From the NCBI GenBank assembly GCA_003254905.1, contig QANU01013978.1, positions 342,815 to 406,814 on the forward strand: a DNA stretch of 64,000 bases, written 5' to 3'. Positions 1 to 14,000 of this stretch are shown piece after piece (the first letter of the stretch is position 1; each line of letters begins with the position of its first letter). The notes beneath the pieces were generated by a model. It was not told the origin of the DNA. It was given only the letters and a program-made list of their open reading frames with translations, and did no database searches. A program made the translations under genes and the position numbers. The DNA comes from Nissolia schottii (taxonomy: Eukaryota; Streptophyta; Magnoliopsida; Fabales; Fabaceae).

Positions 1-3000
1 AGAGGAAAACCAAGGAAGGGAAAGGCAAAGTGAAGGAAAGAAAGGATAGAAGAATCAAACTTCCAATTTTCCCCCATGGCTGTCAAAATCACCATCCAAC
101 CTACAAAAGGAAAATTTATGAAGTGAAGGAAACAAAGACGGAAAGAAAGAAGGAAAAAGGGCAAGTGAATGGTGGAAAGGAAAGAAAAATCAATATAATA
201 ATCATTGATGCAATGTTATCATTTTACCCTCATTACTAAAGATATATACCAATCTAATCCACTCTCAGCTGAAGTGCGATCTCCAAAAAGCCTTGAATCC
301 AAAAAGCCAATCCCGATCAATCTCCTCAAAGGATTCTCTAAGCTGTAAGTGTTGGACAAAGCTCAGCAACAAAAACTCCAACCAGTACACCTCGTCCTTG
401 AGAAAGAACCAAGTTTACCGACAATGGAGGGTCCCACCCAGTAACCACCAGGCGAGATCTAAACACAGGTAACTCCAACTATGACCCCCCCCCCCCCCAA
501 CACAACGTAGCTTCAAAGAGCTTGATGATAATGATATTATGGCCATCACCTGTAGTGCCCATATTTGTGCTGATAAAGACATGACATTAGGTAACTTTGG
601 GGGTGCTCCTATAGCTAAGCACTGAACAACCCCGATATCACCTAATATTTAGCTTCTTCCATAGGTGTTCTTAGACTTAAACTTCTAATGCTACGTTTCT
701 TTTTTTCTTTTAATTTTTCGCTTTCATTTTATGTTTCTCTTAATATTGTCATATTTTATGTTGTTTCAATATATAATTTTTTTTTTTATTAATTAGTCTT
801 TTGGATTCTATGTATTTATTACTCTTTAATTAATGAATATATTATCTTACCTTTATCAAAGACTTATTGAGTTTGCGCTTGGTTGGGTCAATTAAAATTG
901 ATGTCATAGTGAAGTATAGAAATGAGTTTGAATTCATCTTAACACAAATAACAGGAAAAAGAAAAATTATTGTATCCTCCTCTGAATGAAGACAAATTCT
1001 TCATCTACATGTTTTTTTTTCCTTCATTAAAATAATCTTTGAAGTCATAAAATTGGTAAGAGTCCTCGTGGAATCAGTGGTTTACCGTGGGATGGGGAGG
1101 AAAAGAATATTTCCTCCTGGTGGAAGAAAGATCTTTTCCATTAAACAATGCAGTCATGATCATGAACTTTGAACTCACAACTGAACCAAAAGATCAAAGA
1201 TATTTAGAACAAATAAAAAAACGCAGAAATTATAAATTTAATACAAGCAACTTTGACTGAACGGAAGCGAATTAAGAAACGTATCTAGAAGAGATCTAGT
1301 TGACCTTTCCAAGATGTGGTTTGTTGAGAAATGTTCACTAAATTTCTGCTAACATTAAAAAATAATCTAAATATTTATACTAATATTTCAATAATTCGTA
1401 TATAAATTTAACATGGTTCAAGTTTCTTATAAGTCTTGCTCATTAAGAATAATGTACACTTCCTGAGACTATTGATAACATTTATTTATTGAGACAAGAT
1501 AAAAATACTGATATATGAGAATAAAAATCATATTTGTTTATTGAGATAAACACATAGATTTGTATCACAAGGAAAAAAATTTGTGTATTTTCTGTATATT
1601 TGTTTTGCTGGGAGACAATAACAGGACAAGGGGACACAACCTTTCAGATTAGGATAATGTGTTTTTTTCTATTAAATTAATGTAATAAAGATATTTTAAG
1701 TCATTTGAAGTGTATTTTATGTCTTATCTCTATTAAATAAAAAAGATATAAATATAAATAAGCGTGTCTTATACACTATTACCAAATAGAATACAAGATT
1801 GATTTGTCCTTTTATTTTTTGTCTTTATCCACATGTCTCTGTATTCCTATCTTGTCTCAGCAACCAAACACAACTATTGTGTCTACATGTTCGACACACG
1901 AAGATACATGTCCAACACACGTGTTACACATGTTTGAAAGTGTCTAAATAAAAAGTTTATGATTAGCCGTGCCGTGAACAACAATTTTTGGATTGTGTTC
2001 AAGCCGCGCGTGTTCGAGTAAAAATATATTTGGAATACTAAATAATTTATAATAATATGGACCTTTAGAAAATTAGTAAGTATTGACAAATGAAACTACT
2101 ATGTAGAACGCTCCATATATTTTGATAAGGATTTAAAAAATATTAAAATTTGGTAATTTGATATTAATAAAAATATTTGGATATTGTTATAAATATTGAA
2201 TTTTATACATACATATATATATCGTGTTCGAGTTTTGTAAAATTTTAAAGTTGGTGTGTCACATGTGGCATGTGTCATACCGTGTCCTATGTTCGTGTCA
2301 ATGCTTATAGGTGTTCAAGAAGTAGTAGTTCAAGAGACATCTCCTTTAATCCCATGTAATTTCAACGAGTTGTGTTCTTATTTCCTGAAGGGCATACAAT
2401 TAGGGTGAAGGATTTGATGTGCCCAATTAGTTTGAGCACATTTAGTGGTTTCGGTTGAATATTACATAAAAGCCATCGTCTCCACTAAAATTAATAAATG
2501 AAATATCTCATTGACACCCTTTTACCTCTTTTATTTGCAAACTCAGTCCCTAACCAAATCTTCTCTTTACTTTTCTATTTTTTAGAAACACTACTGTTAA
2601 CTTGTTATTTGCAAAATTGGTTCCCAAACTAGCACACGACACACCATCACCCACCCAGTAACTAGTTTAAAGGGGTGTTATTGCAATGTTTGTTTGTGAG
2701 ACTTAAATGAGTGTGGGGGCTATATTGCAATATTTAGCCCAATTTACTGTGTGTGCTTAAACAGACTTGGCACATCGAACCCTTCATGTTAGTGTTCACG
2801 CCTTCACCTTGGCAACTGGAGTCATGTAGGTGGCAGTTTAGTAATTTTACAAAACTTCCACGTCATCTCTTGATCACCTTCTATTTTATTTTCTGTTTAT
2901 ACTAGCAAATAAATTACTATTAAATTTTGGCGTAATGCTTCTTCTTTTTTTTTTTTATATGTATATAAGCTCATGCTTGAAATTTAAAATTTAAATTTTT

Positions 3001-3370
3001 AACTTTTAAAATTATAAATTTTAAGTTAAATTAATTATTCAATTGATTATATTTGTCACATTTTTGTTCATTTATCATATTAAAAAAAAGACGATAATGA
3101 CAATTAAGGCTGCATATGAGTTGTAATTGCACTTGAAACCTGCAAATGAGGTCGCCAAAATAATTATTGTGGTAAATAAAACTGTAATGACAACTAAAAT
3201 TTGTAGTTTCAAATATCATCATAATCTTATTTTTAGTTTGTTGTCACACAACCTCAATTATTATCACAAAAAAAATAATAAAAATGTAATAATATAATAA
3301 TGATAATAAATTAAATGATTAATTTAAACTGTAACTTATAATTAATCAAATATTTCCCATTAAATTTCCA
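1..3370. other. Intergenic region, AT-rich, no gene recognised
   Basis: No supported gene. The first 250 bases are purine-rich on this strand. Bases 240-480 are less AT-rich and look like a relic of a transcribed repeat, but no frame stays open. A run of about 15 C lies near 484-498. Around 1860-2310 there are degenerate ACACG/CGTGT-type repeats at both ends (GTTCGACACACG-like on the left, CATACCGTGTCC-like on the right), suggesting an old DNA transposon remnant, but no clean terminal repeat or target duplication was found. The remainder is AT-rich with short homopolymers. Confidence 0.5.
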
Positions 3371-3772
3371 AAATTTCTCTCATTCTTTCTTTCTCATTGA
3401 CCAACAGTGCTGAGGGCGGCATTTTGCACTTGGACGTTGTTTGAGCCTCTATGCTCTCTCTCCGTTTGTGTCTTCCTTTCAGCGAACACACCCAACCCAA
3501 CCAAACCAAACCAACCCGCATCGCATTTTCCCGGTAAAATCTCTCATTTTCCGGTAAAATCTCTGTCCTTCGAACCCTCGATCTCTTTCTCTCCATGTGT
3601 TCTTCCTCTCGACCTCGCATCATGCAAAGAGCACTCCCCGAGCTAGATACGCTCATTTACTTTCGGATTTTTCATCCTCTCGACTCTCTCATTAGCGTAA
3701 ACTCACGTTTTCTTCGTTTTTCCTGATTTCAGATTCAAGGTACGGAGAAGCTCCAATCGAAGGGATCCGCAT

Positions 3773-6700
3773 ATGGCGCCTCCGCCGATTCTCTCCTTGG
3801 TCCTTCCCTCCGAGACCGGTCGAGTTCTCAGCATTCAATCCCACACCGTCCAGGTTTTTCATACTCTTTCTTCTCTTGTGTAGAAACTTTCAGATTGATG
3901 CTGCTTTTTCCTCTTTTCTGAACCAAATTAGATTTTTGACTAGGGCTGTCAAAATGTCAAAATAAGTATGACCCGTTTACGTGGTTAAACTTAGCAGAAG
4001 CCCATTTAGTGTAAACATAAGCATAACCCGGACTAACCCGTTTACCTACTTTAATGGACAAACCGAACATATAAAATTCATGAATAGTCAAAGCCCGTTT
4101 AGGGCCTAAATGGGTCGGGCTAACCCGTGTGACAGCGCTAAGTTTGACCTTGTTCATATTCGAATTCCATTTGTGCAATCCTGAATGTTAGTTTTGCACT
4201 TTTGTGTGTGCGCAGTGAAGGTGGTTAAGGTGTGTTAGATAAACTGAATTAGTGGTAGTAGTTATGGTAGTTACGATTCTGTTATCTTTCAGTTATCAAA
4301 GTGGTTGCAAGTTCTCTGTATACATAAGCTTATGCAGTGTATGTGTATCATCATTCATTCAGTTAATGAAAAACTCCACTTCAGACTCCAGAGATTCACA
4401 TTTACCTTTTCACTCTGCAACTCTTTTTTCTTAGTTTCTCTATTTTCTTCCGCTTTTGTTCTCTCAGCTTCTTTGATTTCTTTCAAGGTGATTTTTTACA
4501 TTGACATTGAAGGCTATTCTCAAATCAAACCAATTCTTATTTTTTAGTTATTCCAAACACTGCCTTGATGTTGTTCTCAGGGTTACGTTGGGAATAAATC
4601 AGCTGTATTTCCGCTTCAGCTTTTGGGCTATGATGTGGATCCGATTAATTCCGTGCAGTTTTCAAATCACACAGGCAAGCAGCTTCTGTTCCTCTTCAAT
4701 CAGTCTCAGGGAATCTCTGAGGTCTTATAAATTGGTGCGATGACATCTGGACTGGTGTCCTTGTTGTGATAATGGTGAAATTTTGGTTTAATAGATTTGA
4801 GGGCTATGCAGGATACCCAACTTTCAAAGGTCATGTTTTGAATGGACAGCAACTCGGGGATCTAATAGAAGGCCTTGAAGCCAATAATTTATTGTACTAT
4901 ACTCACTTATTAACAGGTATGTCAAAGAGTTCCATTTTTATAATTTAATTGTCAACTGTATTGCATTTCCCTCACGAACTGAATGCTGTTTCTGTCTGTT
5001 TTAAAAGTATTGTAATGTATTATTGCTTTCACTTTTGAACCATCCTGTGACAATATTTGCTGTAGTATTAAAAGCTCTGAACCATCCTGCGATGTTGTCA
5101 CTATATGGCCTGACTTTGTTCCTTAGTTCGATTGCTCTGACTTTGGATCTAACTCATGTATTTTCAGGTTATATTGGTTCAGTTTCTTTTATCAACACTA
5201 TTTTGGATGTTGTCAGCAAGCTTCGCTCGGTAAACCCTGAACTTACATATGGTGAGACTACTGAAAAGGCTTTAGTGGTGTTCATGGGTTGGTTTAGATT
5301 TATTTGAGACACTGCCTTGATCCAAATCAGGGATTATTGGTGTGAAGCATGAAAACTCTAGACACAAAACTGAACCAAGAGATATCATAGAGTCACCTGA
5401 ACAAAATTGTTACTCCTTTTATTGTCAGCTGCAGCCCTTTGTTGGGGTTGAACTTCAGCATTTATTGAAGTTTTTCTTTATCTTGCATTATCTAGAGAAG
5501 CATTGCCTATACATGTTTCTGCATTTTGTTTCCTTGTCAGTATGTGATCCAGTGATGGGTGATGAAGGGAAGCTTTATGTTCCTGAAGAGCTGATATCAG
5601 TGTATCGTGAGAGGGTAAGACTGATCACAAAGAGGTTTATGCAAGTTTGCTTGTGCAAATAATATACACAGGGTAACAAGTTCAAAATACGTGAACTTAT
5701 TTGCCAATTAATGTCTCCAATAACTGAAAATTAGATTTTATTTCCTGGTCAGTGTTTGCATTCATGAGATGACACAAGCATACTTTCGTTTCATGTGCCT
5801 TGCTTTTAATGTTATAAGCTCCTCACTTGTGATGGCATCTCAGTAAAAAATATTTCGGCAGGTTGTTCCAGTGGCTTCAATGTTGACTCCCAACCAGTTT
5901 GAAGCAGAATTACTGACAGGATCCAGGTAATTTTAACATAATTAATATTAATTAAAGCCTTTCTGTTGTCTACATTCCTTATCTTCGATCCCTTTTGATT
6001 TACTGTATAGCTGCCTATATTCATTTATTCTTGTCCATAAAGTCCTTGACTAAGTTTTGAGTGTTAAATATTGTTTTTCCAAAGGTTTTTATGAATGTAC
6101 CACAAAAAATGAATTTGTTTGGTGCCTATGCACTCTGTTTGCATCTTGTAGTGTGTAATCTCTATATGGATCATGGATCTAGCAATATCAGTGAGCCCCT
6201 TCTCGTACACATTGTCATATCTTTCTCTACGTGTGCATGTGTTTGTTTGGGGTTTGCATACCATTCACATTAGGGAAGGTGTCGTCTTAGTTTCTTTTTG
6301 CGGGATGTCAAGTGCACTGTGTGCTTGTGTATGTGGTTATTTGTTGGTGATGTACGTCATTGTGGAAATTATTGGATTTAGAGCTAATATCACACACACA
6401 AATTACCCTTATGTTTAGAAGGTAATGAGGGATCTAAGGTATTATCAGTTCTTTAATTCTTTTGATTTTGGGATTTTTATGCTATTGCTGCTGGGACTAC
6501 CAGATCTTTGTCAATTTATTATATTTTCTGCCTTTCCACAATTATGTTCAGTTTACCCCCAAAATATTCATACTTATTACAGGATTCAATCTGAAGAAGA
6601 TGGTCGGCAAGCTTGTAACTTCCTTCATGCAGCTGGACCTTCCAAGGTTCGCTTTTAATCTTGGATGTTGGAAATTCTTGAATGACATCCACTGTGATCA

Positions 6701-8849
6701 ATAAATGCTTCATTCTTATAATCTCACCCATTTTTATACAAATTGACTATTCATGTTTTTTTTTTTTTTGGTATAGAATAATATTTAAACCTTGTGCTCA
6801 GCAGTTTTGAACAGATAGTAAAGATTAACTAATTGGACACTGTTGTAAGTGCACTTTAAAAAAAAAATTCTTCTGGATTCTTGGCTCCATGAAATAGTGG
6901 GTTTTTACTCAATGCAACTTAAGTAGACAGGTGGGAGAGATAGCAACAACCTCAAATGGTACACTCTAGTGTACAGACACCCGCAGGCAACCCCTCACTC
7001 GCACAAAAACACACAAACTTGTCTTAATTTAATTTTAAATACACATGTTGCTGGGGCAGCTGACCCATCTCTGCGTGTCTTCAAATGTTCTAGTTTCTAA
7101 GTGTTATTTCCCTTGCTTTTCTCAAATTCCAATCAATTGTCTAAAGCTAATGTTACAACTCACAATCACCTTGTATATAATGATCAATGATTGCTTAAGT
7201 TCTGTTTCTATGTGTCTAACGTATATCACCCTCAGGTTGTACTTACAAGTATAAATATAAATGGGAATCTTCTCCTCATTGGTAGCTATCAGAAGGAAAA
7301 GGTGGGTTAAATGCAATGTATACTGCTGTTATCAATGATAGTATCGTGTTTCTAATTTCAGCTATATGAGTAAAATGTAGATCAGTGTTATTGGATTTTC
7401 ATAATTCACATTTTTATTGTGTAGTGGTTTAAATTTATGCACTATGTGTGCTCTTCATGGTAATTTATTTCTTTTTTTCACAATTGCTGTATAGGGACAA
7501 TCTCCTAAACAATTTAAGATCGTGATTCCTAAAATACCAGCTTATTTTACGGTATGTATATTCCGTAAATACTTCTTGTTTCATGGTTTGGTTTTTGCAA
7601 AGATTGGTTTTTGGTAGTGTTATCCCAAACTAAAAAATGATTGGTAAATTTCATTTGGAGCCAAACATGAATGAAGAGAGATGGATATGGATTCTCACAC
7701 ACAGGTCTGTCTATTTATTTCCCTAAATAGGTCAGAGCTGTGTCGATCTCTGTTCATGAGTGTACAGCCAGAATAAACACCATTTCCTTCCTTGACATTG
7801 CACAAAACACAAGGATTAGAAGTTTTCCTTGACAACAAAATTTTCATCTAGACTGCAAAATACTGAATCTCATTCCAGATATGCTTCATACACTCCTTGG
7901 AATAAAAGGAAGAATTATCTTCATCTTAACAATTTAACAACTTTGCAGGCTAGCTACCAACAAATTTCACCTTTTATACGCACTGTACTTCTGCTGCCTT
8001 GTTTTGTTTCACTGCCGTCGTGGTTCCGAAGACAAAAATTAAATCACACCATTCAGTTCCCAAGCAAACACTATTGCTATTTATCTGTTCAACCTCTAGG
8101 AAATTCATTGAACTTGTTCTCGAAACAATCAAAAGAAAGAACAAAGTTCCATCCAAGAAATTTTCAAATCAACCAAATTGACTTATAAATTTCATAAAGT
8201 TCTCTAATCCTATTTTATTTTCTTAGAACTGTATTCAAACAGTCAATAACTGGAGCTTCAATTATATTTTATGTTCTTATGCTTGTAGGGAACAGGAGAT
8301 CTCACGACTGCGCTTCTTCTTGGTTGGAGCAATGTAATGCCTGTGCTTAATAGTTTTGGCTTTGCTTATAATCCTCCTTGTTATTGCACAATATTAACCA
8401 CTAATATATCTTTATTCATTACAGAAATACCCGGACAACCTTGAGAAGGCTGCAGAGCTTGCAGTATCAAGCTTGCAGGTATTTATTTTGTTCGATTTGA
8501 TTTTTAGTGCATGCTATCAATCTTGTTCTTTTCTTCTGCCTCTCATTATGTTGTGGAAGTATAGTTGAGAAAATGGAAATCCTTCAGTCATTACGGCTTC
8601 TTTGATTTTACAATGTTCGGATTGTAATGTGAGGACATTCATTTTGGTGAATGAACTCAGTTTGTTTTCCAGTTATGATTAATGGTGCAGCAATCACAAT
8701 ATATGCAGGCTCTTTTGCAAAGGACACTTAATGACTACAACAGTGCTGGACATGATCCCCAGTCAACTAGCTTAGAGATCAGGTTAATTCAAAGTCAGGA
8801 AGATATTCGCTGTCCTCAAGTCAAATTTAAAGCTGAAATGTACAACTAA
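3773..8849 (+). CDS. PDXK: Pyridoxal kinase (vitamin B6 salvage), SOS4/PDXK type, 12 exons
   Basis: Phosphorylates pyridoxal, pyridoxine and pyridoxamine with ATP in the vitamin B6 salvage pathway. Arabidopsis SOS4 is the known plant member. Exons: 3773-3853, 4581-4674, 4812-4916, 5168-5251, 5541-5614, 5862-5926, 6583-6646, 7236-7301, 7495-7551, 8289-8333, 8425-8478 and 8709-8849. They join in frame to 930 nt (309 residues), about the usual family length. Visible motifs are [17 protein letters not shown] near the N-terminus (substrate pocket), [14 protein letters not shown] in exon 5, and [13 protein letters not shown] in exon 10, where Asp234 is the expected catalytic base of the ribokinase fold. 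The start is the first ATG in frame with this conserved N-terminus. The short N-terminus without a transit-like extension suggests a cytosolic form. Intron 2 begins GCAAGC (a GC-AG intron). Intron 1 carries a MITE. A 5'UTR intron ending at 3732 is possible, with two identical candidate donors at 3534 and 3554. Identification is firm; the exact UTRs are not known. Confidence 0.95.
3941..4140. mobile_element. hAT-type MITE, 200 bp, in intron 1 of the pyridoxal kinase gene
   Basis: The left end reads TAGGGCTGTCAAAATG and the right end, reverse-complemented, reads TAGCGCTGTCACACGGGT, giving a short terminal inverted repeat. The flanks TTTTTGAC (3933-3940) and AGTTTGAC (4141-4148) match at 6 of 8 positions, fitting a decayed 8-bp hAT target duplication. 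The interior has several GACCCGTTTA/CCCGTTTA-like motifs and no coding capacity. Confidence 0.75.
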
Positions 8850-9639
8850 TTGGTGATATGGTTTGAAGGTGAATGTGCCGATTGTGTTCAAACTTTTGGA
8901 AAGGATGGTGTTGATAGAATGAACAAGGAATGGTTGCTTCCTTCTTCACATATTTTCTAATCAAATATAGAAAATGGAATTATAATGATGTATTACAGCA
9001 CTGCAAGCCTATTATCAACCCTGAATTTATTCCCACTCGATCTTAATAGTTTCATCTCTCATTTACATCCCAACTTTTTGGGGTTGAAATTGAGAGGATA
9101 AAGGATGAAGGAAATATTTTCTTCACACATGCACTGGTGGGCACACATCGTGACCCCTTCTTGCACCTAAAAGTTTAGAGTGAGAGGTTCATTTTTTTAT
9201 TCTAACGCACAACAGATGAATCGCTAGTAATGCTACTTGTTGTGCATCACTTTTTTTTAAGGTAAATAGTGCATCACCTTTTTTTTTTTGGTAAATAGTG
9301 CATCACTTTAAGTGGAAACATTTTTTTTTGGGATAATTGTTTAAATTTTTTTACTCAAAATAACATTGATTCGATCCTGAATTTTATTTAATATTACTTA
9401 GTCCTATTATATTTTAAAACTTAATATCAATTTAATTTAACTGTCAAATTTTATTAATTAGATCTACTTAGTTGATATAAAACTAGGACTATTTTTTTTT
9501 CTAAAAGATTATGTATTCATTAATTCAAACGAGTAACAAATATATGGGTCCTCCAAAGGACTAACATATAAAAAGCGGGATATCTCTCACGTGTTAAATC
9601 AATATAAAATATGAATTTACTTAAGAAGAGACATAAAAT

Positions 9640-10250
9640 AAAAAGGTTTAGGAAAAACTTTTAGTTTACTCTTTATTGTTTTTTAACTTAGACAATTTTT
9701 TTTAGTCGATTTAGTTTCTTTTAATTTAGTCCTTATTATTTTTCAAATCAATCAATTTCAGTGAAAACTTATTTACTTTGTCATGTAAGTACTCAAACAC
9801 TCCATTCTCATTTTTTGCAAACATACTTCATCAACGCATGTCTATTTTTTATTGTGAATGTACACAATTTGTGGACATGGAATGCGAAATGACTTCGTTT
9901 CTCTTAAAGGAAATGCGTTATTAGTTGTGCAAAACAATGTCGTGTCTGAAGTGGAAGATTTGGTGTGGACTTTTAACTTATCATGTCCTTCTGTTATATT
10001 TTAATTCAGTTGTCCTAATATAAAAGAAAAACGAAAGAATTAACTTATCTCATTTTTGTAATTTATAAGGGATTAAATTGATTGAAAAAATTAAAAAAGA
10101 ATAAAATTGATCAATTTAAAAAGTAACAAGAACCACATTGGTTGATATAAAATACAATACTAACTAAATTAGTAAAAAAAAATAAAAAATAAAAATATTT
10201 GAGTTAAAAAATAATAGAAACTAAATTGAGGATTTATGCAATAGTCTAAA
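9640..10250. repeat. Degenerate inverted-repeat element (MITE-like)
   Basis: The left arm (about 9640-9770) has TTTAGTTTACTCTTTATTG, TTAACTTAGACAA and AATCAATCAATTTCAGT. The right arm, reverse-complemented from about 10250, gives TTTAGTTTCTATTATT, TTAACTCAAATA and TCAATCAATTTAATCCC. The resemblance over more than 100 bases suggests an old foldback MITE. AT-richness weakens the case, and no target duplication was found. Confidence 0.35.
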
Positions 10251-10379
10251 TTTCGTGGGAAGTGAAACCTAGGTTAGAGTGACCAGAAGGAGGCAAAAAG
10301 ATGTTGATCAAAATAAAAAATGTGAGTGGCAAACTCGTTATTTATTCTTAAATAAACGAGTGACATTTATTTAAAAAAA

Positions 10380-10387
10380 TATATAAG
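10380..10387 (+). promoter_or_regulatory. Candidate TATA box of the AAR2 gene
   Basis: TATATAAG lies about 240 bases upstream of the AAR2 start codon, in a region that then becomes C/T-rich as plant leaders often do. This is positional inference only; the region is AT-rich, so a chance match is possible. Confidence 0.3.
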
Positions 10388-10620
10388 AAGAATGCTCTCA
10401 ATTGTAATTTTCAAATAAAAGGAGGATTCCCTAATTATATTTTTCTTTATTTCTTAGGGGTTTCTACATGATACAAATCCGTAGAAAGAAGCCGCTTCTC
10501 AATTGTTCTCTCGCTCTCCTTCCTTAACATAACACGATAAACAAAACACATACATTCATCATTATTGAAGCTGGGTTGTGTAGTGCAGTGCAGTGCAGTG
10601 TCGTGTATCTTTTTCCAAGC

Positions 10621-11036
10621 ATGGATAATCAAACAGCTTTAGAGCTCGTCAAGCGCGGTGCCACTCTTCTCTTCCTCGACGTCCCTCACCACACCCTCCT
10701 CGGCATCGATACTCAGGTAACTAGTTAACCCCTAATCAATCTCTTTTATTTTGATGGGAAATTCCTAGTGTCGCGTTTGTTTCAACTATTGAACTGGAAG
10801 AAGAAGAAGAAGAAGAAGAAGAAGAACAAGAGGTTTTACGGAACATTTAGGCTAGGTTGAATCACCGAGTGCTCCATTAGCTCGAGGTGGGAGAAGTTCA
10901 AAATTACGAACTTTTTTTTTATGATATATTTTTAATTTCCCTTGCAATGTGAATTTCTTTTTGAGATTAACTGAAGGACTATTGCCTATGTTACACAGAC
11001 ACGGGTACGGATACGGGTATGGAGGTACGGGTACGC

Positions 11037-11083
<47 letters not shown>

Positions 11084-14000
11084 TCAATCTAAAATCAATA
11101 CCACAAGAAAAAATCAAAATCATATTTTTTCGTTTCTTTTATAAAAAAAATAGCAAAAGAGAAGAGGAACTAGAGCTCGCCGAAAAATAAGGTCGCATTG
11201 GTGACAAGGGGAGTTAAGGTATTACGTTTTTTTATTAAGATTTGATTAGTAAGTCAAACTTAAAAAAAAATCCACCCTCAAAATGACGTAGTTTTGGTCA
11301 TCTGGCATACTCACGTCGTACCTAGTCGTACCCAACAACACTCAGCTGTACTCATTTTATTTTATTATATTTTTTAAAAATGGGTACGTGCCCAGCCGTA
11401 CCCACGGCGTACTCATACCCAGTATGTACCCATATGGGTACTTCTCCAAAATTTGGACTACTCATGCAACATAGACTATTTCAAATTGATTGGGAGGTTT
11501 TAAGAATGGGAATGTCAGCTCTGGCTTTTGTTAAGATACAGGCTGGATGTTATGTTATGTATGTCTATGGTATTTAATGTTCTTGTGTACTACCAAGTTT
11601 ATAATTTATTTATTTTTAACATTGTATCTGAAAATTGAATGAAACTTAGAAGCTCATGGGAAAAAAATCTGCTTCTATTGGTGCTCTCAACTTCTTTTGG
11701 CACTGACTTTTTTTTTTCCTTTATTTTTTTCAGATGTTCTCTGTGGGGCCTTCTTTTAAGGGTATTAAGATGATTCCTCCAGGAACTCATTTTGTGTACT
11801 ATAGTTCGTCGACCAGGTTTGATCATGCTTCCTAATTATCCAGGCTTAATTCTTCTATACACACCTTCTCTTTCTTTCGTTGGTAATGTATATACATTGT
11901 ACAAGAGGATATTTTTGACACTGCTTAGTTTTCGTTGAAATGGTGAAATTCTATCACTCAATGAACCCTTTCCTGTCATATGTTGGTGCCTGTAAATGGA
12001 ATGCTTTCATAAGAGCTTCCCCTTCCGTGTGCATTAGTATCTTACCTTTTCAATATAGTATAGCACTAGCATGGAATTGTTCAATTTTTTGGGAAATAGT
12101 GTTGCATAATGTTGTTGGAGTTGGAAACAGTCTCTCTTGTTGTTTAAGGTCTCTATAATGTTATGTGTTCTGATCATAAAATGTTTTTGCATGAGATATC
12201 ATTGTTTATATCATTTGCTAGAGTTAATGATGTTTCTTTCCTATGACATTTTTTTTCAATTAATTGTTTGCCTTGTTTTCTTTCATTTTATTTTTTGGCT
12301 TCTTGCAGGGATGGAAAGGAGTTCTCACCAATTATTGGATTCTTCATTGATGTTGGCCCTTCAGAGGTATGAAAATCAAATAATCAATAGTTCAATATCT
12401 CTGAAATCATCCACTTAGATTTACATTAATTTTGATTCACCAAGTTCCTTATAAATCCTTTTTCTGTTCAGAAAGCATGGCCGTTACTATATCTTAGTGT
12501 TATAATTAGTATTTTTACATATTATTTGACAACAGAATCACAGTTGAGATGGGGCGGTGTAACCATGATCCATAACCTTTCAAAAGTTTGGAACAATGAT
12601 TATCTATTTTGGTCTCATGGCCACGCAGGTAATTGTTCGTAAATGGGATGAACAAGAAGAAAGACTTGTTAGAGTGTCTGAGAAAGAGGTACATGTTTAC
12701 TTAAGTTCTACAAATGTAATAGTACATGCCTGAAATGTGACAAGTAGTCATCATTGATATAATTATTATGAAAGATAGCCATTTAAAACTAAGTTTACAT
12801 TCTGTTAGTCAACTAAGGTCATTGAGAGGAAGTATTTGGGAAGACTGTGTATTCGTAGATTTACTTTCATAGAACTTGAGCATTCTGTAGCAAAAGCATT
12901 TATCTAAAACAAAATCCGTAAATGTGGGGATCTGTCAAATTGGTGGCAGTGCTAATTTGCTTTTTGAGTTGTGCTAACAACCAACATATATCTGGCAACT
13001 AATTACCAAGGAAACAATTTTTCTGCTTTTTTTTATAATTCACTCCAATGAAAGAAAACCAACTTTGAGGCAGACCAACAATGTTCTGAGCTGCCTCTCC
13101 GTCACTGTTACTTCCAAATCAACGTCATCTATCCCTCTCTCTTCATGCTGTTCTTATTTTCATTACTGTAATTTAACTTTATTGGTATCCATCATTAGAA
13201 AGTTCGTTCATACGGAACTAAATAAGAATCTTTGTCTCAAATGATAATGTATTTTAAGTCTATATGTTGAATTTCATGCACTTCAATTTATGGTACTTAT
13301 TTATTTTGTTTTCTCTACTTTTCGTTTAGGAGGAAGAAAGATATAGTCAAGCTGTTAAAAATTTGGAGTTTGACAGGCATCTTGGTCCTTACAATCTTAG
13401 CCATTATGAAGACTGGAAGCGATTATCTAATTTTATTACAAAAGGCATCATTGAACGGCTTGGTATGCTACTTTCTTAACTGGGGCATTCTTTATATTAA
13501 ATGGTTCACTTATATTGTATTAAATTGTTAATTTATGAGCAGAACCCATTGGAGGGGAAATTACAGTTGAATGTGAAAATGACGTGTTTAGAAACACTCC
13601 TAAAACGCCTATGGAGGAAGAACTAGACAATCAGCTGAAGGCTGGTAATTCTGCAACATCTGCTGGCAAGTCTCAGAGGAAAGGATGTTATTATACATCT
13701 ATTCCCCGTGTTGTAAAATGCAAGGGGATTAGTGGACAGGAACTTACTTCTTTGAACCTTGACAAGGTATACACATTCTACTGAACTTCTGCTTTTGCAA
13801 AAGTAATTATGAGAAAATGTTGGTGTAATAAGTAATCTTACCTTCAAAATGTTAGCCTGTTGTTATTTGCTGATTTGTGCTTTCTTTTTTTGGGTTTGAC
13901 CTTATCAGACACAATTATTAGAAACTCTGCTGGCTAAAGATTATGGAGGTTCTGAAGACATGCTTCTTGGAGAACTGCAGTTTGCTTTTATTGCCTTTCT

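Larger units (their letters stand above)
8850..10620. other. Spacer between pyridoxal kinase and AAR2 genes
   Basis: The first ~150 bases are the 3'UTR of the pyridoxal kinase gene. At 9241-9309 the motif GTGCATCACTTTTTTT followed by GGTAAATA is repeated about three times. Bases 9640-10250 form a loose inverted repeat (listed separately). A TATATAAG motif at 10380 lies about 240 bases before the AAR2 start, and the AAR2 leader has a short GTGCA/AGTGC tandem run near 10580-10600. No gene is visible in this spacer. Confidence 0.5.

Noticed and set aside
484-498. Poly-C run as a regulatory element
   Set aside because: Homopolymer of uncertain length (others lie near 39137 and 53110); most likely slippage or sequencing noise.
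3360-3656. Minus-strand frame of 98 codons opposite the pyridoxal kinase leader
   Set aside because: Low-complexity shadow of the C/T-rich 5' leader; no domain and no splice support.
7829-8188. Frame of 119 codons in pyridoxal kinase intron 9
   Set aside because: No conserved motif; it lies wholly inside an intron that splices cleanly between exons 9 and 10.
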